Part shown: positions 29,612 to 38,776 of the stretch, piece after piece
Position numbering within the stretch: the first letter of the stretch is position 1
Layout: each line of letters begins with the position of its first letter
NCBI RefSeq assembly: GCF_002934365.1
Contig: NZ_PTIY01000016.1
Span: forward strand, 20,829 to 84,828
Length of the DNA stretch: 64,000 bases
Direction of reading: 5' to 3'
DNA from: Methylobacter tundripaludum
GTDB lineage: Bacteria; Pseudomonadota; Gammaproteobacteria; Methylococcales; Methylomonadaceae
Translations under genes and position numbers: made by a program
The notes under the pieces: model-generated
Databases searched by the model: none
Told to the model about the DNA's origin: nothing
Seen by the model: only the letters and a program-made list of their open reading frames with translations

Positions 29612-31501
29612 TCATTTAATACATCCACGTACCGTAAGCGCTAGGTTTTCCGCCGATAATTCTTCCAGCGTCAGGTATTCAGCGCCCAACGCTTGCGCCA
29701 GTTGCCGGGCTTTTCCCAAGCGCAAATAACCGGTTTCGGTATCGAGCACCAGCGCAGGCACGCCGCGTTCTGCCAGTAATCCTGCAAATCTTAGCGACTC
29801 CTGCCAAGGGTCGTTGCCGTCGTTCAGCGCAACATTGGCCTTGCCGTCGCTAAGCAGTACCAGCAACGGCGGCATGCCGGTTTTTTCCAGCGTTTCCAGC
29901 GCCACGGACAGCGCATGGGGCAACGGCGTGCGGCCGCCGGTAGGCAGTTCGCGCAGGTTCTGTTCGGCAAGGTCGACGCTGCGGGTCGGCGGCAGCAACA
30001 ACTGTGCGGACGCGCCGCGAAAGCTGATCACCGCGACTTCATCGCGCTGCTGGTAGGCATCGGTCAGCAGCGATAACACAGCGCCTTTGACGGCCTCCAT
30101 GCGCCGTTGCGCCGCCATCGACCCGGAGGCGTCGACGACAAACAAGATCAGGTTGGCGGTTCTGCCGGTGCGGATTTGCTGGTGTAGATCGTTTTTCGTC
30201 ACCTGAAAATTATCGGAATCACGCAATGCCGCGCTACGCAATGTTGCGCCGACGGCGAGACTGCTTGGATTCTGATCAGGCACGGCGCGAATGACACGGC
30301 CGCGCGGCGCATCCTGCGCTGTGCTGCGTTTGCCGGAAGCGTAGCGGTTGGCAACCGTGTCGACTTCTATTTTCCGTACATAACCGGCAGATGCGGCGGC
30401 GAATACCTGTTGTTCGCTTTGCGAGTCGCCGTTGTTTTGCTCATGTTCCTGTTCGCTATCAGCGGCGGATTCGCCTTCATCATGCGGCTGCAACGCCTGC
30501 TGCATCAGCTCATCGAGCTGGTCTTGATCCAGCCCAGGTTGCTCGAACGGTTTGCGCCTGCGCCGATGCGGCAGCACCAGTTCCGCAGCGCCGCGCACGT
30601 CTTGCGAAGTGACCTGTGACCGGCCTTCTAATGCCGCCAATGCCCGCGCCGCTTTGTGCATGACAATGTCGGCGCGAAGGCTGGCGACCTCGAATTCGCA
30701 GCATAAATGGCTGATTAAATCGAGCAGCGCATCATCCAGAGTGACTTCTGTTAATAACTGCTGCGCCGTAGCGAGTTGATGTTTCAAGGCCTGTTGTTCG
30801 TGCATCCAGGCGGCGGCGTAAGCCGTAGGATTGGCCTCGAACGCGATGCGGCGGCGCACGACTTCGGAGCGCAAAACCTTGTCGCGCGGCGCGGTCACTT
30901 CGACCATCAATCCAAACCGGTCCAATAGTTGCGGACGCAAATCGCCTTCTTCCAGATTCATCGTGCCGATCAGCGTAAAGCGGGCAGGGTGGCTGACCGA
31001 CAAGCCTTCGCGCTGTACCGAATTAACGCCCATCGCCGCCGCATCCAGCAGCACGTCGACCAGATGGTCGGGCAGCAGGTTGACCTCGTCGATATAGAGT
31101 ATGCCCCGGTGCGCCGCAGCCAGCAGGCCGGGCTTGAAAACGCGCTGGCCGCCTTTAAGCGCCTGCTCCAAATCCAGGGTACCGATAACGCGGTCTTCGG
31201 TCGCGCCGAGCGGCAAGGTGACGAAAGGCACGCTGTCGGCTTGCGCCGTTGCATGTTCGGCATTGCAGGTTTCGCAGTGCTGATACGGTGCGCCGGGCAG
31301 ACAATTATATGCACAACCGGCAACCCGTTCGATCGGGGGCAGGATGTCGGTCAGCGCCCGTGCCGCCGTGCTTTTGGCCGTGCCTTTGTCGCCGCGTATC
31401 AGGACGCCGCCCAGCGACGGATCGACGGCGCACAGCAACAACGCGGTCTTGAGCCGGGTCTGTTCGACGATCGCGGAAAAAGGGAAGGTGGCGTGGTTCA
31501 T
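29612..31501 (-). CDS. chlID: Fused ChlI-ChlD type chelatase ATPase (putative cobaltochelatase subunit)
   Basis: A 629-residue fusion of the two AAA+ partners of a class I metal chelatase. The I part has Walker A IRGDKGTAKST (about 30-40) and YIDEVNLLPDHLVD (about 135). An acidic, Gln-rich linker (about 350-390) leads to a von Willebrand A domain with the MIDAS motif DASGSMAA (about 456) and GGRTPLPHAL. It powers insertion by the adjacent CobN. The ATG at 31501 is used; the open frame upstream is the CGTTCCCAAGC repeat (IPKLELGNER), not protein. Confidence 0.92.
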   Translation of the reverse strand: MNHATFPFSAIVEQTRLKTALLLCAVDPSLGGVLIRGDKGTAKSTAARALTDILPPIERVAGCAYNCLPGAPYQHCETCNAEHATAQADSVPFVTLPLGATEDRVIGTLDLEQALKGGQRVFKPGLLAAAHRGILYIDEVNLLPDHLVDVLLDAAAMGVNSVQREGLSVSHPARFTLIGTMNLEEGDLRPQLLDRFGLMVEVTAPRDKVLRSEVVRRRIAFEANPTAYAAAWMHEQQALKHQLATAQQLLTEVTLDDALLDLISHLCCEFEVASLRADIVMHKAARALAALEGRSQVTSQDVRGAAELVLPHRRRRKPFEQPGLDQDQLDELMQQALQPHDEGESAADSEQEHEQNNGDSQSEQQVFAAASAGYVRKIEVDTVANRYASGKRSTAQDAPRGRVIRAVPDQNPSSLAVGATLRSAALRDSDNFQVTKNDLHQQIRTGRTANLILFVVDASGSMAAQRRMEAVKGAVLSLLTDAYQQRDEVAVISFRGASAQLLLPPTRSVDLAEQNLRELPTGGRTPLPHALSVALETLEKTGMPPLLVLLSDGKANVALNDGNDPWQESLRFAGLLAERGVPALVLDTETGYLRLGKARQLAQALGAEYLTLEELSAENLALTVRGCIK

Positions 31502-31512
31502 TGGGTTACGCT

Positions 31513-31536
31513 CGTTCCCAAGCTCCAGCTTGGGAA
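31513..31536. repeat. CGTTCCCAAGC palindrome upstream of chlID
   Basis: A short palindrome (CGTTCCCAAGCTCCAGCTTG plus GGAA) directly upstream of the chlID start codon, followed by CCGTGTCAATCCGTCCAATC-type sequence related to the ispF-truD repeat. Confidence 0.65.
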
Positions 31537-31600
31537 TGTTGTCTATCCGTGTCAATCCGTCCAATCGGTGTCATCCGTGCGCCATTTTCCAATAAATTCA

Positions 31601-34600
31601 TCATGCCCCGCGCGGTGTTTCGCCGCGCGCCTCCAGCAGGGTTTCGCTATGCAGGTATAAAGCCTGCAAGGCGTCCAGCGTCTGTTGCTTGGGTTCGGCC
31701 CACATGCCGCGGCCGGCGGCTTCCAGCAGGCGCTCGGCAATCGCGTTTTGCGCCCAGGGATTGGCTTCTTCCAGAAAACGTTGCATTTCAGGATCCATCG
31801 CGTAAGTTTCGGCGACTTGCTCGTACATCCAATCGTCCATCACCTGTGCTGTCGCATCGTAGCCGAACAGATAATCGACGGTCGCGGTCAGCTCCAGTCC
31901 GCCTTTGTAGCCGTGACGGCGGATGCTGTCCAGCCATTTCGGGTTGACGACGCGCGAGCGGAACACTCGCAAAGTTTCTTCCTTCAAGTCTCGCACCTGC
32001 GCTCGTGATGGATCGTGGCTGTCGCCGAAATACTTGCGCGGCTGCGATCCGGTCAAGGCCCGGATCGTCGCGATCATGCCGCCGTGAAATTGCAGGTAAT
32101 CGTCGCTGTCGAAAATGTCGTGCTCGCGGTTATCCTGGTTGTGCAAGGCCACCTGAACGCCGGACAGGCGGGTGCGGAACGCATCGCGCTGGTCGTGGCC
32201 CTGTTGGCTGCGCCCGTAAGCATAGCCGCCCCAGTTGACGTAGGCTTCGGCAAAATCGGCGTCGGCCTGCCAGTTTTTCTCCTGGATCAGCGGCAATATG
32301 CCCGCTCCGTAACTGCCGGGTTTTGCGCCGAAGATGCGGAAGGCTGCGCGGTTTGATGCGTCCTGTTCAGTCAGGCCTTGGCCGATCAATTCGCCCAGTT
32401 CGGCAAGATAATGCTTGCGCACGAAGTTCTGCGACAGCGGTTCGTCCAGTGCAATGACGGCGTTAACTGCATCGTCGATCAAATCGATCAGTTGCGGAAA
32501 CGCGTCGCGGAAAAAACCGCTGATGCGGGTCGTGACATCGATTCGCGGGCGTTTTAATTCGTCCAGCGGGATGACTTCGACGCCGGTCAGACGGCGGTTT
32601 TCATGCTGCCAGACCGGGCGCACGCCGAGCAGCGCCAGAATTTGGGCCACGTCGTCGCCGTGGGTGCGCATCGCACTGGTACCCCAGATGCTGATGGCGA
32701 CGCTCTCGGGATAATCGCCGGTTTCGCGGACATAACGCGACAGCACTTCGTGGGCAAGTTGCTGACCGACGCGCCACGCGGATTGGGACGGTACGCTGCG
32801 CGGATCGACCGAGTAAAAATTGCGCCCCGTCGGCAGGATGCTGGCCATGCCGCGAGTCGGCGAGCCGCTGGGGCCGGCCGGGACATAGCCGCCGGACAGG
32901 CCACGCAACAAGTTATCGATTTCGTCGGTGGCGCGAGTGAGATTAGGGGCTAATTCGCGGCAGGCAAAGTTCAGTATGCGTTTTAATGCAGTGAAATCGG
33001 CAGCGTTGTTGCCAAATGATTGATTGATGGCTTGGTCTATAGTCAATACTGTTGGCTTAAGAGTATGCGCTCCTTCTCCCTTAGAGAGAAGGCTGGGATG
33101 AGGGGATTTAAATAAGCTTTTTTCCTTATTTTGATTTCCCCTCACCCAACCCTCTCCCTCTGGAGAGGGCTTTGTACTGTTATCAAATGTTTTGTTAATG
33201 ACTAGGTCTATGGCTGACTCGTCATAAGCGTATTTCTGCAATTCAATGAACAATCGCTTGCATAAGGCTTCGATGGTTTCCAGTACGTCGGCATGAGTGG
33301 GCAATGGCCGCCCGGCCAGTTTTTCAAGTTCAGGCATTGCTTGTTCCAGTCGACGGCCCTGATGTTCAAGCAGCGAATCCATGCTCAGGCCGAACAGCTT
33401 GGCAATTTCTATCGGCAGACCGGGTACGTCCTGATTCGGCAAGCGAGTCAGCGAGACCAGCATATCTACCAGTTGCTCGTTTTCGGGAGCCAGTCCGAGT
33501 ATGTGCAGACCGTCGCGGATTTGTGCCGCGCCCAGTTCGCACAGATAGCCGTCCAGATCTTCGATCAAATGCGCGACATCGGCGCCGGCCATTTTGGTCA
33601 GCAGTTCTGGCAGTCCATTTTTATGATCGTGGTCATGATGCTCGGCATGGTGGTGCTCACCATGTTCATGCTCGTCGTCATGATCGTGATGATGTCCATG
33701 ATGGTGTTCGTCATGCGCATGATCATGGCGATGATGCTCGTGACCGTGATGCTCATGTTCGTGGTGATCGTGGTCATGATGACCGGTATGGTGATCATCG
33801 TTGTGATCGTGATCATGGTCGTGGTGCAGCAACCGGGCTTGCAAATCGGCATCCAGGTTGGTTTCTTTGACCAGATCCCAGATTTGCTGTTGCAACAGCG
33901 GCAGTTTGGACGGATCGAGCACTTCCACCTGATAATATTCATCGACCAATTGAGTCAGCTGGGCCAACGCGCCGTAAGTATCGGCGGTGGTCATCGGCGG
34001 CGTCAGGTGATCGACCACGACGGCATGAGCGCGGCGCTTGGCCTGCGCGCCTTCGCCGGGATCGTTGATGATGAACGGGTAAAACAGCGGCATGTCGGCC
34101 AACAGCGCATCGGGGAAGCAGTTTTCCGACAGGCCCACGCCTTTGCCCGGCAGCCATTCGAGCGTGCCGTGCTTGCCGACATGCACGATGGCGTCGGCTT
34201 TCCATTCGTCGCGCAGCCAGCGGTACAGCGCATAGTAATGGTGGGTGGGCGGCAAGTCGGGCTGATGGTATATCGCGTCGGGGTCCATGCCGTAACCGCG
34301 CGGCGGCTGCAATGCGACGAAACAGTTGCCCAGTTCCAGTCCCGCCAGCGCGAGTTGGCCGTCATGGACATAAGCTTCGCCGGGCGCAGCTCCCCATTGC
34401 GCGGTCATTTTCTGCTGCATCTCAAGCGGCAGATCGTCAAACCACGTTGCATATTGCGCTGCCGATACGCGACCGACGGCATGAGCCAGTTGTTCTGTGG
34501 TCAGATAGGTATTGTCGTAAGCACAGCGGTCGATCAGTTCGTGGATTAACGCCGTGCCGTTTTTCGGCAGCTTACCGATGTTATAACCGGCGGCTTGCAT

Positions 34601-35812
34601 GGCTTTAAGAATACGCATCAAGGATGCCGGTGCATCCAGGCCGACCGCGTTGCCGATTTGCGAGGCCTTGCTGTTGGAGTTGGTGAACACAAAAGCGATG
34701 CGCTTATCGGTATTGTCCAGGCGTTTAAGCCGTGCAAAGCGCGAGGCGATTTGTGCGATGCGAGCGACCCGATCCGGCACGGGTTCGTATTCGATCAGTT
34801 CGTTCGATAAGCCGGAAGCTTTCGCCTTGAACGACAGCGGCACGGTGATGATGCGGCCGTCGAATTCCGGCAAGACAACATTCATTGCCGCATCCAGCGG
34901 GTTGAGTCCGCGTGCGGATTGCTCCCATTGATGCTGCATCATGCCGCTGGTGATGGCTTGCAGCACGGGTACATTGAGACTCTCCAGCACGTCCACCGAC
35001 CAGCCTGCGGGCGTGGCTCCGCCGGGGGTGATTTCGCCCATCGCAAACGCGGTGGTGTTGATCAGTACATCGATGTAAGCGCCTTGTTCACCGCTAAAGT
35101 ATTGCAATGCGGAAGGAAGGGGGGTGTCGCTATGGCCTGCGCGTAATGACGAAGTGAAAACGGGCAATACGTTCAGTCCGCGTTTTTCAAGGGCGTCAAC
35201 CAACGCGTCGATAAAGCGCGTGTTGCCGCTGATCCAGTGGGCGCGATAAAACACGATGCCGACACTGGCCCGTTCCGGCGCTCGCAGGCCAAGCCAGTCG
35301 TCTATGCTCGCATCTTGGGATAAATCGGGATGATAAATGCCGTGTTCGGGCAAATCGACTGCCGGTTCAAAGCCGAAGCCGCTTAGCAAAAAATGATCGG
35401 ACAGGTAGCGCAGCAGTTGCGCCATATTGACGCTGCCGCCCGCCTGGAAATAAGCCTGTACCTGATGCAGCACGTCGGACGATACGGTGGACGCGGCTGC
35501 CAATTCGGGGTCAGGCTCGCCGGTGCCGCTGATCGCGATCAGTTGCCGTCCTTGGCTTTTAGCGTGACGCAGCAGATAGGCAAAGCCGGGCACGCTGCCA
35601 AGACGTCCCAGTACGCGCAGCACGATGATCCGCGCCGAAACAAGCTGATGTTCCAACAGATCGGCCATTTGCGCGTCGCTTTCCAAAGCCTGCAAGTTGA
35701 CGCCGGTTACTTCCGGGAAACCTTCCGGCATTTGCGCCTGCGCGCTTTGCAGCACCATCAGGTCGTTGGGTGCATGAGTCAGCAGCGCTATAGGCTTGTT
35801 CATATCAAGCAT
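31601..35812 (-). CDS. cobN: Cobaltochelatase CobN subunit with His-rich and repeat-derived inserts
   Basis: A 1403-residue CobN/BchH-type protein, the porphyrinoid- and cobalt-binding subunit of the ATP-dependent chelatase. Signatures include [40 protein letters not shown], and [20 protein letters not shown]. It is longer than typical CobN (about 1250-1300 aa). Two inserts explain this: a run of about 75 residues made almost only of His, Asp, Glu and Gly (about 660-736), and about 37 residues encoded by a palindromic repeat (about 880-917). ATG 35812 or 35803 could start translation; both overlap or abut the ferredoxin stop. Confidence 0.93.
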   Translation of the reverse strand: MLDMNKPIALLTHAPNDLMVLQSAQAQMPEGFPEVTGVNLQALESDAQMADLLEHQLVSARIIVLRVLGRLGSVPGFAYLLRHAKSQGRQLIAISGTGEPDPELAAASTVSSDVLHQVQAYFQAGGSVNMAQLLRYLSDHFLLSGFGFEPAVDLPEHGIYHPDLSQDASIDDWLGLRAPERASVGIVFYRAHWISGNTRFIDALVDALEKRGLNVLPVFTSSLRAGHSDTPLPSALQYFSGEQGAYIDVLINTTAFAMGEITPGGATPAGWSVDVLESLNVPVLQAITSGMMQHQWEQSARGLNPLDAAMNVVLPEFDGRIITVPLSFKAKASGLSNELIEYEPVPDRVARIAQIASRFARLKRLDNTDKRIAFVFTNSNSKASQIGNAVGLDAPASLMRILKAMQAAGYNIGKLPKNGTALIHELIDRCAYDNTYLTTEQLAHAVGRVSAAQYATWFDDLPLEMQQKMTAQWGAAPGEAYVHDGQLALAGLELGNCFVALQPPRGYGMDPDAIYHQPDLPPTHHYYALYRWLRDEWKADAIVHVGKHGTLEWLPGKGVGLSENCFPDALLADMPLFYPFIINDPGEGAQAKRRAHAVVVDHLTPPMTTADTYGALAQLTQLVDEYYQVEVLDPSKLPLLQQQIWDLVKETNLDADLQARLLHHDHDHDHNDDHHTGHHDHDHHEHEHHGHEHHRHDHAHDEHHHGHHHDHDDEHEHGEHHHAEHHDHDHKNGLPELLTKMAGADVAHLIEDLDGYLCELGAAQIRDGLHILGLAPENEQLVDMLVSLTRLPNQDVPGLPIEIAKLFGLSMDSLLEHQGRRLEQAMPELEKLAGRPLPTHADVLETIEALCKRLFIELQKYAYDESAIDLVINKTFDNSTKPSPEGEGWVRGNQNKEKSLFKSPHPSLLSKGEGAHTLKPTVLTIDQAINQSFGNNAADFTALKRILNFACRELAPNLTRATDEIDNLLRGLSGGYVPAGPSGSPTRGMASILPTGRNFYSVDPRSVPSQSAWRVGQQLAHEVLSRYVRETGDYPESVAISIWGTSAMRTHGDDVAQILALLGVRPVWQHENRRLTGVEVIPLDELKRPRIDVTTRISGFFRDAFPQLIDLIDDAVNAVIALDEPLSQNFVRKHYLAELGELIGQGLTEQDASNRAAFRIFGAKPGSYGAGILPLIQEKNWQADADFAEAYVNWGGYAYGRSQQGHDQRDAFRTRLSGVQVALHNQDNREHDIFDSDDYLQFHGGMIATIRALTGSQPRKYFGDSHDPSRAQVRDLKEETLRVFRSRVVNPKWLDSIRRHGYKGGLELTATVDYLFGYDATAQVMDDWMYEQVAETYAMDPEMQRFLEEANPWAQNAIAERLLEAAGRGMWAEPKQQTLDALQALYLHSETLLEARGETPRGA
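33066..33172. repeat. Palindromic REP-like repeat inside cobN
   Basis: An inverted pair: TCCTTCTCCCTTAGAGAGAA with GGCTGGGATGAGGGGA on one side and TCCCCTCACCCAACCCTCTC with CCTCTGGAGAG on the other. This is the TCCCTCACCC...CTCTCCC type of intergenic repeat common in proteobacteria. Here it lies in frame inside cobN and encodes [11 protein letters not shown] and [12 protein letters not shown]. Confidence 0.85.
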
Positions 35813-36107
35813 CGCCGGTACCCAAGCGGTGGAAAACGTGTTCGGTCACTTCGGCGCCATTTTCCAGGTGTTCGCTGACGATGCGTTCCAGCACCGACTC
35901 GTCGGTACAGGAATACCAGACGCCTTCAGGATAAACGACCAGGATCGGCCCGTTTTTGCAGACCGCAAAACAGTTGGAGCGGGTGCGTTTGACTTTAAGC
36001 TCGGGGCGGGCGTCGATTTTTCGGCCCAGCTGTTGAAAGGCGGTTTCGTTGTTTCCAGAGCAGCGCGGGCCTGTACACATCAATACGTGTCTGTTGTGGG
36101 TTCTCAT
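35805..36107 (-). CDS. Thioredoxin-like [2Fe-2S] ferredoxin
   Basis: A 100-residue protein with four Cys at positions 11, 16, 46 and 50 (MCTGPRC and NCFAVC), the pattern of thioredoxin-like [2Fe-2S] ferredoxins, followed by [15 protein letters not shown]. Ferredoxins of this type often sit beside cbtAB and cobN in proteobacterial cobalamin operons; the partner reaction is not established. The ATG at 36107 overlaps the cbtA stop (ATGA) and its own stop overlaps the first codons of cobN. Confidence 0.88.
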   Translation of the reverse strand: MRTHNRHVLMCTGPRCSGNNETAFQQLGRKIDARPELKVKRTRSNCFAVCKNGPILVVYPEGVWYSCTDESVLERIVSEHLENGAEVTEHVFHRLGTGDA

Positions 36108-36772
36108 GACTCTTTTTTGTAAAACTGCCCCATCAAACCGCCGATAGTCAGCCAAAAGACCGCATTGGCAAAAACGGTGGCGGTTATAAAAGATTGCGCC
36201 AATTCGGCTGGCGCGGCGCTGCTGTGAACGTCCGGCTGCGGCGCACCGATTAAATGAGGCGCTACGAGTAACACCGCACCGAAAAACTTATAGGTCCTGG
36301 TAAGGGCAAAAGCCAGCAGAGACAGGCCGAAGCCGGTATCAAGCACCGTTATCAGCCACCAGCTTTGCCGGTCTGCCAGTTTGGCGGCTTCGGTACCGGG
36401 AACTTCCGGCGGCAAGCCTAAAGACGGCGCAACGAAAAAAGTCAGATAACCTGCCAGTCCCCACAACAGTCCCATGCGCCAATGGCTGGGGCGGCCGCGC
36501 AAACACATGACCGCGCCAATCAACAAGGCAAAACCCACGCCCAAGCCGATATTGGCTACTGCGGTAAAAAACGTCCGTTCCCAGCCGTTTCCAGGCTGCC
36601 AGTCGTGGTGTTCGTGGGTATTGGCAACGGCCGCAGCTTCCTCGTACACTTCGGCCTGGAGCAATGTCGGGAGGACTTGGATTTGTTGAACGGCGGTTAG
36701 TAATAGACCCGCCAGTAAGCCCGTCCAGAGAGCCGCAACAACAAGCTCTCTGAAGGTGGTCAGATTAAACAT
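36104..36772 (-). CDS. cbtA: Cobalt transporter subunit CbtA
   Basis: A 222-residue membrane protein with about five hydrophobic segments, starting MFNLTTFRELVVAALWTGLL. A periplasm- or cytoplasm-facing loop with HEHHDW and GNGWERTFFTAVANIG is typical of CbtA. CbtA and CbtB form a predicted cobalt uptake system regulated by B12. The ATG at 36772 shares bases with the cbtB stop (TAATG). Confidence 0.9.
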   Translation of the reverse strand: MFNLTTFRELVVAALWTGLLAGLLLTAVQQIQVLPTLLQAEVYEEAAAVANTHEHHDWQPGNGWERTFFTAVANIGLGVGFALLIGAVMCLRGRPSHWRMGLLWGLAGYLTFFVAPSLGLPPEVPGTEAAKLADRQSWWLITVLDTGFGLSLLAFALTRTYKFFGAVLLVAPHLIGAPQPDVHSSAAPAELAQSFITATVFANAVFWLTIGGLMGQFYKKES

Positions 36773-36969
36773 TAATGGCACGGAAAACTGGCGGAATGGC
36801 GTCCATCATGGGCAGCGTTATGCAGTTGTGCGGCTTCTGCGAAACCGGCGGCATACAGCAGTCCCAAGCCCAGCATGCCGGCCAGCATGGCGGGCAGGAT
36901 TCTGTCTTTTAAGGCTTCAGAGCGGGTTGGTGTTTGAGAGTTATCGAGCAAAACAGGTGTTGATGACAT
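36772..36969 (-). CDS. cbtB: Cobalt transporter subunit CbtB
   Basis: A 65-residue protein with one transmembrane segment (about residues 26-45, ILPAMLAGMLGLGLLYAAGF) and the CbtB C-terminal metal motif HDGRHSASFPCH. GGAGAAAACAC precedes the ATG at 36969; the longer open frame upstream runs into the riboswitch leader. First gene of the cobalamin operon. Confidence 0.92.
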   Translation of the reverse strand: MSSTPVLLDNSQTPTRSEALKDRILPAMLAGMLGLGLLYAAGFAEAAQLHNAAHDGRHSASFPCH

Positions 36970-37105
36970 GTGTTTTCTCCTGGGTAAAGAGACAGTAAAG
37001 CCGGTAACGTTGCCGGCGGAAATAATCTGTACAGGGAGAAAGTGCAGGACGGACGCGAAGGAGAGCAATCCATCTGAGCGCCCTCCGCGCACAAATTTGA
37101 TTATC

Positions 37106-37285
37106 ACTTCAGGCCGGTCTCCGGGCTTGCAAGTTGAAAGCTAATGCTCGCGCTTTCAAGGTTAGCGCCTTCCCATGTATGACACAGTGGCGTTTACCAA
37201 CCTTTTACTTGTTTACCGTTGCGGGGGCAGCGCAGGCTTTGTTTGCATCTCGAGCAAACTCACCAACTTCCCGTTTCAATTCTGC
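37106..37285 (-). promoter_or_regulatory. Cobalamin (AdoCbl) riboswitch
   Basis: Read on the minus strand, the leader contains GGGAAGTTGGTGAG, GCGCTGCCCCCGCAACGGTA, CATGGGAAGGCG and the B12 box AAGCCCGGAGACCGGCCT (complement of 37112-37129), in the canonical order. It lies about 140 nt upstream of the cbtB start on the same strand. Such elements shut off cobalamin synthesis and transport genes when adenosylcobalamin is abundant, so it probably controls the whole cbtB-to-cbiA operon. Confidence 0.95.
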
Positions 37286-37443
37286 GGACAATAGTCCATG
37301 AATACCTAAAAGCAAGTTATACCGGGCCAGTATATTCACTCGATAAAGAACTAGCAAGTTTGAGTCATTGTTGATGAAGACTTAATTCAACACAGCAAGG
37401 CTTTATCCGCTGAACGATGCTAAAAGTGCTGGCAGTTTCCCGC

Positions 37444-37878
37444 CTAATGACCGATTACACAAAAATCCTTATGCCCTCTGGCGTCCGTCCGTTTAACAAT
37501 GGAAAGGTTCCAGTTGAACATGTTTTTCGCCCATTCGACTAAAACACCGCTATAACCGCCATCCGCCCAAATTACACCCAAGGCCGCAAACATCGCATAC
37601 AGCCGGATCATGAGCAACCGAGCGCCGCGCCGGTCTTGTATACCCGCTGAATGAACGCACACCGCCAGCAGATTTCCCATCGTATCGACAGCAATATGGC
37701 GTTTCCTCCCTTTAACCTTTTTACCCGCGTCAAAACCTCGTTGCTCGCCTGGTCCCGTTGTTTTTACCGATTGTGCATCAATAATAGCCGCTGTCGGTCG
37801 AGCATTTTTACCGGATTGGATTCGGTAGGTTTCACGACAGAGCGTTAATGCCTTATCCCATACTCCAGAGAGTTTCCA
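37444..37878 (-). pseudogene. IS5-family transposase remnant
   Basis: On the minus strand an uninterrupted frame, longer than the ATG-initiated 78 codons at 37680-37444, reads GVWDKALTLCRETYRIQSGK, then TAAIIDAQSVKTTGPG, KGRKRHIAVDTMGNLLAV and VIWADGGYSG. These are the N2/N3 blocks of IS5-family transposases, with the first Asp (IIDAQ) and second Asp (WADGG) of the DDE triad. The N-terminal part and the C-terminal block with the catalytic Glu (normally near WVVERTF) are gone: the frame turns to unrelated sequence after KRTDA. No terminal repeats were found. Confidence 0.85.
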
Positions 37879-38076
37879 TCATTTTGGTTTTTAAACTGCT
37901 TCTAACATCAGTCATTAAGTTAAAAGCTCAACGCTCTAAAAAAATGATTAGGCGGCAGCCGGACGAATTTATCGACAATGCTATGAGGAAAAAATGACAA
38001 GCAATCGTCTACGCTGTATTGGAGTCATTCAGGTCCAGACTGCATAGAGTTTTCCACAGACATCAAGGAACAGTTT

Positions 38077-38643
38077 ATGAATCAATTACAGCTGATCGAC
38101 GCTGCGAAAGCGGGCGATATTTATTGGGTGCAATCTTTAATTGAAACCGGCGAGGATTTGGAACAAAAAGACGACTACGGCTGGACGGCGTTGAATTGGG
38201 CTGCCGGTTGCGGCAACCTGGCCATAGTACGAACTTTACTCGAAGCAGGGGCCAATGCGGTTAACAGCGGCCGCGATCTCCGAACGCCTTATCGAATCGC
38301 GTTGGCGGCCGCCCAAGTGGAAGTCGCGGCCCTACTGCAACAAGCGGAGCAAAACAGCGGCATGAAGCCGGAAAGTCCTGAGCGTCCGTATTGCAAGGCC
38401 TACCCAGTCAAAGCGTTTGATAGCAACCCGGTTGGCTGGCAGGCGCGGCCAGCGCTGGCTGATGATGCGGTCGTCTACCTGCATCAGGATTTTAGCGTTA
38501 CAACGTCGATGTGGCATGGAGAAGGCGTCTTGTTTGACCGGGTTTCTGACGCTTGGCAAAGTTATTGCCGGGATATACTGGGTTTTTACGTGCCGACCGA
38601 TTTGGAACTAGCCACCGATTATCGGCAATGCAAGCCTCAATAA
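38077..38643 (+). CDS. Ankyrin-repeat protein next to the NRPS genes
   Basis: A 188-residue protein. Residues 3 to about 85 hold two to three ankyrin repeats (LIDAAKAGDIYWVQSLIETG, DDYGWTALNWAAGCGNLAIV, GRDLRTPYRIALAAAQVEV). The C-terminal half (YCKAYPVKAFDSNPVGWQAR ... VVYLHQDFSVTTSMWHGEGV) resembles the tail of small ankyrin proteins I know from cyanobacterial genomes; its role is unknown. AAGGA lies 10 bases before the ATG. It is 133 bp upstream of the first NRPS gene on the same strand and may be co-transcribed. Confidence 0.8.
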   Translation: MNQLQLIDAAKAGDIYWVQSLIETGEDLEQKDDYGWTALNWAAGCGNLAIVRTLLEAGANAVNSGRDLRTPYRIALAAAQVEVAALLQQAEQNSGMKPESPERPYCKAYPVKAFDSNPVGWQARPALADDAVVYLHQDFSVTTSMWHGEGVLFDRVSDAWQSYCRDILGFYVPTDLELATDYRQCKPQ

Positions 38644-38776
38644 GGCTGTCAAATACAGACACAACTGCCTGCCGGAATAACGTGCTTTTAAATAAAAATA
38701 AGGGTGTGCGCGAGGCGGCGGTTCCAGCCTAAGACTGCAATTCAACAGACGACTCATTCAACGAGAGTAGGCAGAT

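Noticed and set aside
29379..29628. Several short overlapping frames between cbiE and chlID
   Set aside because: They are produced by inverted repeats, which give open frames on both strands with matching peptides such as PKLELGNE.
12033..31560. Possible CRISPR array from the many similar repeats
   Set aside because: The repeats are dispersed, palindromic, of unequal spacing and lie between genes; there are no regular spacers or cas genes.
33293..34549. A 418-codon plus-strand frame with a very hydrophobic, Met/Val/Ile-rich stretch that looks like a membrane protein
   Set aside because: It is the antisense reading of the His-codon run (CAT/CAC read as ATG/GTG) in cobN. The cobN frame has family-wide conservation; this one has none.
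37444..37878. Active insertion sequence
   Set aside because: The transposase lacks its N-terminus and the catalytic Glu block, and no terminal inverted repeats are visible; it is a remnant.
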